Source: Lachnospiraceae bacterium UBA3310
GTDB taxonomy: Bacteria; Bacillota; Clostridia; Lachnospirales; Lachnospiraceae
Reading direction: 5' to 3'
NCBI GenBank assembly: GCA_002361355.1
Contig: DESQ01000042.1
Span: 66,890 to 130,889 of the forward strand
DNA: 64,000 bases
In this document: in pieces, positions 34,357-41,922 of the stretch
How positions within the stretch are numbered: position 1 is the first letter of the stretch
Layout: the number at the start of each line of letters is the position of its first letter
The notes under the pieces: generated by a model
What the model saw: only the letters and a program-made list of their open reading frames with translations
Databases searched by the model: none
Told to the model about the DNA's origin: nothing
Translations under genes and position numbers: made by a program

Positions 34357-34719
34357 ATGATGATGGATTATATCAATGCATTCTGGGTGGGCGGTTTGAT
34401 CTGTGCGTTGGTACAGATTTTATTGGAGAAGACAAAGCTTTTGCCGGGCCGTGTCATGGTGCTTCTGGTGTGTGTGGGGGCTGTGATCAGCTTTTTCGGA
34501 TTATATGAGCCTTTTATGGAGTATGCGGGAGCCGGGGCAAGCGTTCCCCTGCTTGGCTATGGAAATATCTTAATGAAAGGTGTGAAGGAGGCTGTGGATC
34601 AAAATGGATTTATAGGTCTGTTTCAGGGCGGCTTTAAGACTGGTGCGGTGGGATGTGCCGCAGCTTTGATTTTCGGATATCTGGCGAGCCTGATTTTCCG
34701 GCCTAAAATGAAGGGATGA
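34357..34719 (+). CDS. spoVAE: Stage V sporulation protein AE (SpoVAEb type)
   Basis: About 120 residues, a small membrane protein with three to four helices. Blocks AFWVGGLICALVQILLEKTKL, FFGLYEPFMEYAGAGASVPLLGYG, LMKGVKEAV and GYLASLIF match the SpoVAEb subunit of the dipicolinate channel. GGAGG (34347-34351) serves ATG 34357 or 34360. It is cut off from spoVAD by 8 kb of signalling genes and from aroK by a strong terminator, and no convincing sigma-G promoter was seen just upstream, so how it is expressed in the forespore is unclear. Confidence 0.9.
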   Translation: MMMDYINAFWVGGLICALVQILLEKTKLLPGRVMVLLVCVGAVISFFGLYEPFMEYAGAGASVPLLGYGNILMKGVKEAVDQNGFIGLFQGGFKTGAVGCAAALIFGYLASLIFRPKMKG

Positions 34720-34756
34720 TGAAGGGACAAAAAAATTTCTGAATTTTGAAGACATT

Positions 34757-34783
34757 TGAAACCGAGTCCCGTTATAATGTGTA
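34757..34783 (+). promoter_or_regulatory. Overlapping candidate ECF-type and sigma-A promoter of the ECF sigma operon
   Basis: TGAAAC (34757-34762) is followed after 17 nt by TGTA (34780-34783), close to the ECF pattern TGAAAC-N16/17-CGTA. TATAAT (34773-34778) lies between and could be a sigma-A -10 with a weak AAGACA -35. This suggests basal plus autoregulated expression (inference). Confidence 0.4.
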
Positions 34784-34792
34784 GGCGCAGAG

Positions 34793-34892
34793 AAAAAACA
34801 AGCGGCTCCGAAGGAGACATTTGTTTTTTCGGCGCCGATAACGAGCAAATGTCCGATGGAATCGGATAGAAAGCGCGGAAGCGCGAATTTGC
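34793..34892 (+). promoter_or_regulatory. Structured leader with mutually exclusive helices upstream of an ECF sigma gene
   Basis: Three helices compete. AAAAAACAA (34793-34801) pairs with TTGTTTTTT (34821-34829). GACATTTG (34816-34823) pairs perfectly with CAAATGTC (34846-34853). GCAAAT (34845-34850) pairs with ATTTGC (34887-34892), enclosing hairpins TCCGAT/ATCGGA and GCGC/GCGC. Segments are shared, so only some helices can form at once, as in riboswitches and attenuators. No known riboswitch core was recognised. Confidence 0.5.
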
Positions 34893-34926
34893 GAGTACAT
34901 AAAACGCAAGAAAGGGGGCAAAGCGT

Positions 34927-35493
34927 ATTAACAGGGAAGAACAATTATCAGCGCTGATTGATTCTTACCAACATCTTGTTTTTTCCATATGTTATAAGAT
35001 GACAGCAGACTACTTTGCCTCCGAGGATTTGGCACAGGAAACGTTTTTGTCGGCTTTCAGGCATATGAATGAGTTTGACGGCAGATATGAGAAGGCGTGG
35101 ATTTGCCGGATCGCCACAAACAAATGTCTGGATTATCTGCAGAGTGCAGGGAGACGAAGCATTCCTACGGCTGATTTAGGGCTGGAGGACGGGCGGCCTC
35201 CCGACAGGGGAAGGCCTGCGGGCACAGATGCCGGATACAGTCAGGAGAACGCGGCAGTGCATCAGACACCGGAGAGCATCTGTCTGGAGAAGGAAGTGCG
35301 GGAGACATTGCTTGAGAGATGCCGATCCCTGAAACCGCCCTATGACGAGATTGCCAAGGCATATTACTATGACGAGATGAACGCGGGTGAGATCGCCAGG
35401 GTGAGGGGCGTAAAGAAAAAGACCATACAGACGCAGATTTACCGGGCAAGGAGTATGCTTCGCAGGATGTATGAAAAGGAGAAAGGCGCATGA
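34927..35493 (+). CDS. ECF-type RNA polymerase sigma factor, apparent ATT start
   Basis: 188 residues if started at ATT 34927, nine bases after AAAGGGGG. The reading frame is closed upstream by TAA 34900-34902 and has no ATG, GTG or TTG before ATG 34999, which lies inside the conserved sigma region 2 (NREEQLSALIDSYQHLVFSI, then the ASEDLAQETFLSAFRHM block). Region 4 is at the C-terminus (YYYDEMNAGEIARVRGVKKKTIQTQIYRARSMLRRM). A start at 34999 would remove the first helix of region 2, so an ATT or CTG (34954) start is more likely. It overlaps the next gene by four bases, which encodes the probable anti-sigma factor. Confidence 0.82.
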   Translation: MNREEQLSALIDSYQHLVFSICYKMTADYFASEDLAQETFLSAFRHMNEFDGRYEKAWICRIATNKCLDYLQSAGRRSIPTADLGLEDGRPPDRGRPAGTDAGYSQENAAVHQTPESICLEKEVRETLLERCRSLKPPYDEIAKAYYYDEMNAGEIARVRGVKKKTIQTQIYRARSMLRRMYEKEKGA

Positions 35494-35984
35494 TACATAA
35501 TATAGCGGAAGAGAGAGAAAAACTGAATAGAGAAGATGCTTCACTCTCCCAGACTCTCGCTGACGAAGAGCTTTTACGGCTGATCAGTCAGGTGGAGGAG
35601 CAGGCGCTCATACATGCACCGGCACATCTGAAGGATACGATATTTTTTCAGCTTGAAAAGGAGCGGCAAAGGAGGAAAAAGGGGCAGCTTTTTTCCTACC
35701 GGGTTAAGGTTCTGGTAGGAATGGCGGCGGCTTTGGCAGTGCTTTTTCTGGTACCTGTAGACAAAACAGGTGTAACGGATATGCCGCATACCGGTATCCT
35801 TGAACGGCTGCAGGAAGAAACGGGAAAGTCAAAAGAGTGGGAGCAGGAGGTTCTCGACAGGCAGCGGGACAGAGACAAAACCTGGGAGCGTTACCGAAAG
35901 GGGCAGGAGAGAGCCGAAGCGAGAAGACGATATTTTGAGGACATGGCAAATAAGTTGACAAATTATGAAAATTGGGAGGACTGA
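35490..35984 (+). CDS. Single-span membrane protein, probable anti-sigma factor
   Basis: 164 residues, ATG within ATGA shared with the sigma stop. The N-terminal 70 residues are cytoplasmic and charged, one membrane helix follows (about 72-90, VLVGMAAALAVLFLVPV), and the C-terminal half is very rich in Arg, Glu and Lys. I recognise no named zinc-binding anti-sigma motif (no HXXXCXXC). Position right after an ECF sigma gene, translational coupling and topology are the basis for the call. The function remains inferred. Confidence 0.65.
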   Translation: MIHNIAEEREKLNREDASLSQTLADEELLRLISQVEEQALIHAPAHLKDTIFFQLEKERQRRKKGQLFSYRVKVLVGMAAALAVLFLVPVDKTGVTDMPHTGILERLQEETGKSKEWEQEVLDRQRDRDKTWERYRKGQERAEARRRYFEDMANKLTNYENWED

Positions 35985-35988
35985 TGAA

Positions 35989-36594
35989 ATGAAAAAGAAG
36001 AAAAACAGATTTTGGTTGTTTATATGTTCCCTTTGGCCGGGAGCGGGCCATATGTACATAGGATTTATGAAGATGGGATTGAGTCTTATGCTGGGATTTT
36101 TGTTGTCGTGCGCCGTGGTGGGGATTACCGATATTGGCGCGTTGGCTGTATTCCCTATCATAATCTATGTATACGCTTTCTTTCATGCAAACAATCTGGG
36201 CGGGCTGGATGACGAAGAGTTTGCGACCGTAGAGGATGAATATCTTTTCGGCTTTGCGGACATGGGGCAATATCGTCAGAAATTGAGTGGCAAAAACAGA
36301 AATATTGCGGCGGCGGTGCTCATTATAGTGGGCGTATGCATGCTTTGGAATATGGCATTTGGAATTTTTGTTGACTATGTAGGTTTTGACGACCCTGTGG
36401 TCAGAAGGATTTATTTTACCCTGAGAGATGACGTGCCGAGAGCGGTAATTGCTCTTGTGGTAATCTGGGTCGGCGTGCGGCTGCTTCGCGGGAAGAAGGA
36501 AGAGATTGCGGGAACGGATGAAAACGGTATGGATCAGCCTGCGGCAAAAGAAGCAGAAAAACCGGTGATGCAGATCGAGCAGAAGGAGGAGTAA
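35989..36594 (+). CDS. Multi-span membrane protein of unknown function (TM2-like)
   Basis: 201 residues from ATG 35989, after GGGAGGA; the earlier ATG at 35965 lies in the preceding gene. It opens with a basic stretch and WLFICSLWPGAGHMYIGFMKMG, similar to TM2-type membrane proteins with a GxGxxY-like turn, then shows about four helices in all and an acidic C-terminal tail. It sits in the ECF sigma operon, so it is probably a target or sensor partner of that system. No enzyme motif is seen. Confidence 0.7.
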   Translation: MKKKKNRFWLFICSLWPGAGHMYIGFMKMGLSLMLGFLLSCAVVGITDIGALAVFPIIIYVYAFFHANNLGGLDDEEFATVEDEYLFGFADMGQYRQKLSGKNRNIAAAVLIIVGVCMLWNMAFGIFVDYVGFDDPVVRRIYFTLRDDVPRAVIALVVIWVGVRLLRGKKEEIAGTDENGMDQPAAKEAEKPVMQIEQKEE

Positions 36595-36598
36595 GATC

Positions 36599-36961
36599 AT
36601 GGAGACGCAGGAACAAAATATCGTGATAGCAGGAAAAGAAACGGCGGGGACAATGAAAACCCGCCGGGTGGGTTCGGTGACTTTCGGGCTGACGCTGATT
36701 GTGTTTGGCACACTGTTTCTGGTACATATGGCGGCGCCGTCCCTCAATTACGATATGATCTTTCAATGCTGGCCTGTGATTTTCATTCTTCTGGGCATCG
36801 AGATTCTGGTGGAAAATCACAGGAGCAATGCGGCAGGGTGTAAGTTCGTCTATGACTTTCCGGCTATTCTCATGCTGGGGCTGATGTTGTTTTTCGCCAT
36901 GATGATGGCGGTGGTGGAGTATGCGATACAGTGCCAGAGAATGTGGTGGGACTATTTTTAA
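36599..36961 (+). CDS. Small membrane protein resembling the LiaI/LiaF membrane domain (DUF5668-like)
   Basis: 120 residues, four nucleotides after the previous gene with AGGAGGAG upstream. Three to four helices: VGSVTFGLTLIVFGTLFLVH, then CWPVIFILLGIEILVE, and a final helix with LMLGLMLFFAMMMAVVEYAI (positions about 25-112). The motif WP-IFILLGIEIL is typical of LiaF/LiaI-type membrane domains involved in envelope stress, which fits an ECF sigma operon (inference). Confidence 0.7.
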   Translation: METQEQNIVIAGKETAGTMKTRRVGSVTFGLTLIVFGTLFLVHMAAPSLNYDMIFQCWPVIFILLGIEILVENHRSNAAGCKFVYDFPAILMLGLMLFFAMMMAVVEYAIQCQRMWWDYF

Positions 36962-36975
36962 GGGGCTGAAATTTA

Positions 36976-37479
36976 CTACAGTTTTTCGTAAGCAATTTCC
37001 TTTTTATCAAGAAACTTTCTGACGGTTTTATCCCACAGCTCGTCGGGTGTTTTATCCATAAGAAAGGTGTGAAAGGCGGTGCCGGTCACTAAGGTGAGTC
37101 CGGTGCCGTCATATTTTATGTTCAGGACAAATGCCTTTACCTGATCCGGGGTCACGGCGCACTCTTCCCGTTGCAGGACAGCAGCCGTGTAATCTGGAAT
37201 CAGATGCAGTACAAAGTGAAAGGAGGCGGGTGTGTGTTTGCCCTTGATCAGGTCGAAGCAGACCGGGCGCACGGTTTTCCACATGGAAAAGTCGTAGGGC
37301 CGCAGTTCCCTGTCCTCCCATTCTTCCGTGCTGTAGAAGGCACGGTTCTGGTGGCCGTCAATGGTAAAGGTATTGTAAGTGCTGATGGCGGCTTCCTCCA
37401 ACAGGAAAGAGTCGAAGTCGTCGTTAACAAGAAATTTGTTCATGAACTGTTTGATGTTTGTAATTTTTAACGCGATCAT
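36976..37479 (-). CDS. Protein of unknown function, DUF5721-like
   Basis: 167 residues, soluble. It begins MIALKITNIKQFMNKFL and contains LLEEAAISTYNTFTIDGH, KTVRPVCFDLIKGKHTP and FHFVLHL, which I associate from memory with DUF5721, a family found mostly in Lachnospiraceae; a search would be needed to confirm. No catalytic pattern. It is convergent with the ECF sigma operon with only 14 nt between, and divergent from the degV gene. Confidence 0.7.
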   Translation of the reverse strand: MIALKITNIKQFMNKFLVNDDFDSFLLEEAAISTYNTFTIDGHQNRAFYSTEEWEDRELRPYDFSMWKTVRPVCFDLIKGKHTPASFHFVLHLIPDYTAAVLQREECAVTPDQVKAFVLNIKYDGTGLTLVTGTAFHTFLMDKTPDELWDKTVRKFLDKKEIAYEKL

Positions 37480-37558
37480 GTTATCCTCTCAAAACTTTGT
37501 AAAAATCATAAGTGAAGTATATCACAGCAAAATTGTAAAGTCTATTCCGTTCGAAATG

Positions 37559-37587
37559 TTGCAAAGGGGAATATTTCATGCTATTAT
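37559..37587 (+). promoter_or_regulatory. Candidate sigma-A promoter for the degV-type gene
   Basis: TTGCAA (37559-37564), a 17-nt spacer and TATTAT (37582-37587) lie about 40 nt before the start at 37629. Confidence 0.6.
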
Positions 37588-37628
37588 AAGTGGTAATGAA
37601 AACTATGTGAAATGGTTGCGGAGGCTTT

Positions 37629-38465
37629 ATGAGCTATAAGATTGTGGTGGACAGTTGCTGTGAACTGCCTGAAAATTATAAGAATGACAATAGATTCCAG
37701 ATCGTCCCGCTGGGCTTGGAAGTAGGCGATTATGTTATTTTAGATGATGAAAATTTTGACCAGAAAGAATTTTTAAAAAAGGTGGCAGCTTACCCGCTCT
37801 GTCCCAAGTCGTCCTGCCCTTCCCCTGAGAAATTTATCGAGGCATATCACGATGAGGCGGAGGAGATTTATGTGGTGACCCTGTCCTCCCATCTGAGCGG
37901 CAGCTATAACAGCGCGGAGCTTGCAAAAAGCCTTTATGCCGAAAAATATGGCGAAAAGAAGATTCATGTGATGGATTCGGAGTCGGCAAGCTGTGGGGAG
38001 ACGCAGCTTGTGGAAGAGATTCTTGTCTGCAAGGAAGAGGGGCTTTCCTTTGAGGAGACGGTTAAGCGGGTAGAGACTTTTAAGAGAAAGATGCGAACCT
38101 ACTTTGTGCTGGATAATCTGGAGACGCTTCGCAAGAACGGACGGCTTTCCGGGGTGAAGGCGTTGGTGGCTTCCACTTTAAATATCAAGCCTGTGATGGT
38201 GGGAAATCTGGGTGTGATTGAGCAGAAAGGACAGGCAATCGGCATCAACAAAGCCCTTGCAAAAATGGCGGACTGTATTGTGAACGATGTGGAAAATCCG
38301 CAGGAGAGGATCTTGATGATCACACACTGCAACTGTCCGGAGCGGGCGGAATTTATGAGAAACCTTATGGAGAAAAGAGCGTCCTACAGAGACGTACTGA
38401 TTATGGATACCGCGGGCGTCAGCAGTATGTACGCCAACGACGGCGGCGTGATTGTGACACTCTGA
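37629..38465 (+). CDS. DegV family fatty-acid-binding protein
   Basis: 278 residues, full DegV length. Blocks: IVVDSCCELPENY, PSPEKFIEAYH, TLSSHLSGSYNSAELA, VMDSESASCGE, LDNLETLRKNGRLSG, NIKPVM and the end YANDGGVIVTL. DegV/FakB proteins hold a fatty acid for the kinase FakA, feeding host or recycled fatty acids into phospholipids. No fakA is in the window. It is the free-standing relative of the C-terminal domain of the hybrid kinase at 6828-9521. Confidence 0.93.
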   Translation: MSYKIVVDSCCELPENYKNDNRFQIVPLGLEVGDYVILDDENFDQKEFLKKVAAYPLCPKSSCPSPEKFIEAYHDEAEEIYVVTLSSHLSGSYNSAELAKSLYAEKYGEKKIHVMDSESASCGETQLVEEILVCKEEGLSFEETVKRVETFKRKMRTYFVLDNLETLRKNGRLSGVKALVASTLNIKPVMVGNLGVIEQKGQAIGINKALAKMADCIVNDVENPQERILMITHCNCPERAEFMRNLMEKRASYRDVLIMDTAGVSSMYANDGGVIVTL

Positions 38466-38482
38466 TTTTGATGAGATTACTG

Positions 38483-38512
38483 TGGACTGACTAAGCTGGT
38501 CAGTCCATTTTT
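38483..38512 (+). terminator. Terminator after the degV-type gene
   Basis: TGGACTGAC (38483-38491) and GTCAGTCCA (38499-38507) form a perfect nine-pair stem with a 7-nt loop and then TTTTT. It overlaps the stop codon of the convergent gene (38500-38502). Confidence 0.88.
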
Positions 38513-39273
38513 GCTTTCAGGGATCTTTTGACGCGGGCAAGTTCCAACGGTGATACGCTGAAGATTTGTCCGTCTTTCATTGTCAGTTTGAGAAGAGAGA
38601 GCTTTTCCACAAAGGTCACGTTGACGAAGCAGTGTTCGGACACCGGCAGGAAATGCGTAAACATGGCAATCTGCGTGTAGAAATTGTGTATGGTGCTCAA
38701 GAGATCGAGCGACCGTCCCTCTGTCAGAACCACATGGACGTAATTGCCGTCCTTTACGGCGTAGAGAATTTCGTCCTCGTAGACGTAGAGCGTATCTTTT
38801 TCACCGCGGAGTTCTATGGTGGGGATGGTCTCGGATTTTAAGTCGTAGGCGCGGTCTAACATGGTGTCAAGCTCGGCCACTTTAATCGGTTTGTTCAGAT
38901 ACCAGATCTGGGTCTGTAATTGTTTGCGCAGAATGCTGTGATTGGAAGACTCGGTGACATCCTCCGGCACCTCGGCGATAGCCGCCTCGATGACAGAAGG
39001 ATAGTCTATTTTGGAGACGCACAGCACGATGGGGGATGTCACGCCCGCGTCGATCAGCTTTCTTGCAAGCTGAAAGCCGTTGACAGGGCCGTTCGTCATG
39101 TCGATAAAGAAGGCATCATAGAGCATGGGAGAGCGCATGACTGCCTCCACATTTCCGTAAGAATCAATATAGAGCACCCCTGTGGTACGAAGCCTCCTGT
39201 CGGAGGCGCGTCCCAAAAGCCGCTCCATCTGTTTTCTGTCCGCAATATTATCGTCACAAACCGCAATGTGCAT
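38500..39273 (-). CDS. LytTR-family response regulator
   Basis: 257 residues from ATG 39273 (AAGGGG seven bases upstream; the longer frame from 39300 has none). N-terminal receiver-like domain (IAVCDDNIADRKQ, acceptor region FFIDMTNGPVNGF, Lys in LNKPIKVAELD) and C-terminal LytTR DNA-binding domain (TIELRGEKDTLYVYEDEILYAVKDGNYVHV, then LPVSEHCFVNVTFVEKL). LytTR regulators usually pair with an HPK10 kinase and control secretion, adhesion or peptide genes. No partner kinase is visible here, so it is an orphan in the window. Confidence 0.88.
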   Translation of the reverse strand: MHIAVCDDNIADRKQMERLLGRASDRRLRTTGVLYIDSYGNVEAVMRSPMLYDAFFIDMTNGPVNGFQLARKLIDAGVTSPIVLCVSKIDYPSVIEAAIAEVPEDVTESSNHSILRKQLQTQIWYLNKPIKVAELDTMLDRAYDLKSETIPTIELRGEKDTLYVYEDEILYAVKDGNYVHVVLTEGRSLDLLSTIHNFYTQIAMFTHFLPVSEHCFVNVTFVEKLSLLKLTMKDGQIFSVSPLELARVKRSLKAKMD

Positions 39274-39284
39274 ATAATTACCCC

Positions 39285-39599
39285 TTACCAAAAGTTCCAT
39301 TCAATCGGTGAAAACACCAGCGTGAGAACCAGTATAATCTGTAAAGCCAAAATCACCGGCATTCCATACAGGAAATACCAGTGTCTTGTTTTGTGGTGAA
39401 AAAGATGCATACCGATAATAGAGCCGAGACTGCCGCCGATGATGGCCAGCACAAAGAGGGTGGATTCCGGAATCCTCCAAGCCCGCTTTATGGCTTTTCG
39501 TTTGTCCACGCCCATCACGATGAAACTGACCACATTGACAGCAACGGCGTATAAAATAATTATATCAAAAGAATTCATAATTTTAAAGCAGCTTTTCAC
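39285..39599 (-). CDS. DUF1294 family small membrane protein
   Basis: 104 residues from GTG 39599, with AGGAG four bases upstream, overlapping the end of argG by 17 nt; ATG 39578 is an alternative without a ribosome site. DUF1294 signature: VMGVDKRKAIKRAWRIPESTL, IIGGSLGSIIGMHLFHHKTRHW, FLYGMPVI. About three to four helices. Function unknown. Confidence 0.87.
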   Translation of the reverse strand: MKSCFKIMNSFDIIILYAVAVNVVSFIVMGVDKRKAIKRAWRIPESTLFVLAIIGGSLGSIIGMHLFHHKTRHWYFLYGMPVILALQIILVLTLVFSPIEWNFW

Positions 39600-40806
39600 C
39601 CTGCTCCTGCATCTTCATAGCGCGAACCTTGCAGGACAGGCCGAAAAGATTGATGAAGCCTTCCGCATCGTGGTGATCGTAGAGGTCTCCCGTAGTGAAG
39701 GATGCGATACTCTCATTGTACAGTGTGTAAGGGGAGGTAGTGCCGGCTTTGATGATGTTCCCCTTGTAGAGTTTAAATTTCACTTCGCCCGTCACATAGC
39801 GCTGGGTGGACTCGATGAATGCCTGCAGCGCCTCGCGAAGCGGGGTGAACCACTTGCCTTCGTACACCACCTGGGCGAATTTATTGCCGAGATCTGCCTT
39901 GAGTGCATAGGTATCGCGGTCAAGGATAAGTTCCTCCAACTGCTGGTGTGCCTCGTAGAGGATGGTACCGCCCGGAGTCTCATAGACGCCGCGGGACTTC
40001 ATGCCGACCACACGGTTTTCCACGATATCTACAATGCCGATGCCGTGCTTGCCGCCAAGTTCGTTCAGGGTGGCGATGATCTCGGACACCTTCATCTTCT
40101 TGCCGTTGACGGAAGTGGGAATCCCCTTCTCAAAAGTCATGGTAACATACTCGCCCTCGTCGGGAGCTTTCTCCGGCGTCGTGCCGAGTACTAACAGATG
40201 CTCGTAGTTGGGCTCGTTGGCGGGATCCTCCAGCTCAAGCCCCTCATGGCTGATATGCCACAGGTTACGGTCGCGGCTGTAGCTGGAATCTGCGGAGAAG
40301 GGGAGATTGATGCCGTGTTTCTTACAGTACTCGATCTCCTCCTCGCGGGAGTTCAAAGTCCATTTTTCGTTTCTCCATGCGGCAATAATCTTTAAGTCGG
40401 GAGCAAGCGCTTTGATGCCGAGCTCGAAACGGATCTGGTCGTTGCCCTTGCCTGTCGCGCCGTGGCAGATGGCTGTCGCGCCCTCTTTGCGGGCGATTTC
40501 TACCAGTTTTTTTGCGATAACAGGTCTTGCCATGGAAGTACCCAGCAGATATTTGTTCTCATATACTGCGTGCGCCTGCACACAGGGAACGATAAAGTCA
40601 TCACAGAACTCGTCGGTCAGGTCTTCAATATAAAGCTTGGATGCACCGCTGGAGAGCGCCCTCTCCTCGAGTCCGTCAAGCTCCTCCGCCTGACCGCAGT
40701 TACCGCAGACGCAGATTACCTCATAATCAAAATTTTCTTTTAACCAAGGGATGATAACGGTAGTATCAAGTCCGCCTGAGTAAGCAAGAACTACTTTTTC
40801 TTTCAT
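39583..40806 (-). CDS. argG: Argininosuccinate synthase
   Basis: 407 residues from ATG 40806 (GGAGA six bases upstream; in-frame ATGs further up lack context). It joins citrulline and aspartate using ATP in arginine synthesis. The PP-loop LAYSGGLDTTVIIPWL, the CHGATGKGNDQIRFE block and the substrate region TPEKAPDEGEYVTMTFEKG identify the family. The usual partner argH is not adjacent; other arginine genes lie on the plus strand from 47.7 kb. Confidence 0.96.
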   Translation of the reverse strand: MKEKVVLAYSGGLDTTVIIPWLKENFDYEVICVCGNCGQAEELDGLEERALSSGASKLYIEDLTDEFCDDFIVPCVQAHAVYENKYLLGTSMARPVIAKKLVEIARKEGATAICHGATGKGNDQIRFELGIKALAPDLKIIAAWRNEKWTLNSREEEIEYCKKHGINLPFSADSSYSRDRNLWHISHEGLELEDPANEPNYEHLLVLGTTPEKAPDEGEYVTMTFEKGIPTSVNGKKMKVSEIIATLNELGGKHGIGIVDIVENRVVGMKSRGVYETPGGTILYEAHQQLEELILDRDTYALKADLGNKFAQVVYEGKWFTPLREALQAFIESTQRYVTGEVKFKLYKGNIIKAGTTSPYTLYNESIASFTTGDLYDHHDAEGFINLFGLSCKVRAMKMQEQGEKLL

Positions 40807-40900
40807 AACATTCTCCATTCTGCGCACGTTACAATCATCTTTGGTGGGATTTTCAGTCTTGTGCCGGGTGCGCGCCGGTTCCTACCCTCCATATTTTCTA

Positions 40901-40929
40901 ATTTTACAACAAGCGAGGATAGAATGCAA
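40901..40929 (-). promoter_or_regulatory. Promoter of argG
   Basis: On the minus strand TTGCAT (40929-40924), a 17-nt spacer and TAAAAT (40906-40901) lie about 95 nt before the argG start. AT-rich sequence just upstream (about 40935-40980) with TGAAT and TGCAT half-sites could hold an ArgR box, but no clean match was found. Confidence 0.65.
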
Positions 40930-40991
40930 GTGTAAATTTATGCATATTTTAAATGAATATAACGTATATTGTGCATAAAATAAAAAAATAA

Positions 40992-41020
40992 TTGAATAAT
41001 ATTCGAAAACGGTGTATTAT
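40992..41020 (+). promoter_or_regulatory. Promoter of the lipoprotein gene at 41062
   Basis: TTGAAT (40992-40997), a 17-nt spacer and TATTAT (41015-41020), divergent from the argG promoter in a 255-nt shared region. Confidence 0.65.
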
Positions 41021-41061
41021 TATGCGGTACGGAATTACACAAACGGGGAGGAAAAACTTCT

Positions 41062-41853
41062 GTGGCAGTTGAAAGAATAACGAAAGGACAAATTGGAGCT
41101 GTTGCGATAAATTTCTGTATGTTTGCTTTTTTGCTGGCCGGCTGTGGTAAAAAAGCGAACCAAGCAGAAATTGCGGAACCCGATACTGCTATTAAAAGCG
41201 TTTCGCAGGAGGAAACAGAAGCTGATGTGGAAGAAAATGCCGGAGAAACCATTGAACCGGAAAATAAGTATTATATTGCCGAAGATCAGGATGTGGATTA
41301 TGATGAGACAGAATATGGAAAGATAAAACAGGAACAGGAAGCGTTTACGGAGCAGGATGGCAGAAACTTCTTTTATTATGATATGGAGTGCTTTTATTTT
41401 AATGAGACTTATCCCGTAGTCCTGAATGAAACTTTACAATCCTATTATGATTCGAAAAAAGAGTCATATCAACATGATTCAGAAACCTATGCTGACGAAT
41501 CGTTTAAGGATGCACCAAGCACACCATTTGACAAGTTGATGTTTCAGCGCATCACCTATGCCGGTGATGATTATGTTAGTTTACTGTTTATTGATGTCGA
41601 TTGGGGTCCGGCGCATCCGTATTCAGCATTGGACGGTGTTACCATTGATTGCAGCACAGGAGAGATTGTTGACGTGGATCGGTTTATAGATGATTCTGAC
41701 GAAGAGATAGAAGAGCATATAAAGGCGGCATTAGGTAAAGACATTGTATATGACCAGGAAACGTGGGATTATTATATTACAGATAAAGAAGTTGTATTTT
41801 TTTATTCTGATCCGAGATTTCAGGAACCAGTAGCAACAGAAAGATTGAGATAA
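41062..41853 (+). CDS. Lipoprotein with DUF3298-like C-terminal domain
   Basis: 263 residues from GTG 41062 with GGGGAGG upstream. Signal peptide with lipobox LLAGC (Cys near residue 28), then an acidic linker (about 35-90) and a domain with YPVVLNETLQSYY, YVSLLFIDVDWGPAHPYSALDGVTIDCSTGEIVD and VVFFYSDPRFQEP. The pattern resembles the DUF3298/RsiV-type domain, which in RsiV binds lysozyme. Here the domain seems to stop a little early. It opens the AT-rich accessory stretch, and codon choice is more A/T-ending than in the flanking genes. Confidence 0.75.
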   Translation: MAVERITKGQIGAVAINFCMFAFLLAGCGKKANQAEIAEPDTAIKSVSQEETEADVEENAGETIEPENKYYIAEDQDVDYDETEYGKIKQEQEAFTEQDGRNFFYYDMECFYFNETYPVVLNETLQSYYDSKKESYQHDSETYADESFKDAPSTPFDKLMFQRITYAGDDYVSLLFIDVDWGPAHPYSALDGVTIDCSTGEIVDVDRFIDDSDEEIEEHIKAALGKDIVYDQETWDYYITDKEVVFFYSDPRFQEPVATERLR

Positions 41854-41922
41854 ACCTGGAGAAATTTTTGAGTAAATAGGGAGGAAATGAGATTTTATGC
41901 AAGAAATGATAGGGGATGAGGA

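Noticed and set aside
34793..34930. Cyclic-di-GMP (GEMM) riboswitch before the sigma gene
   Set aside because: The window has many cyclic-di-GMP enzymes, but the conserved GEMM core and tetraloop-receptor pattern are absent.
40828..40900. T-box leader for argG
   Set aside because: On the minus strand GGAGGGTAGGAACCGGCGCG looks a little like the T-box AGGGTGGNACCGCG, but the TGGN bulge is wrong and no specifier stem or terminator pair was found.
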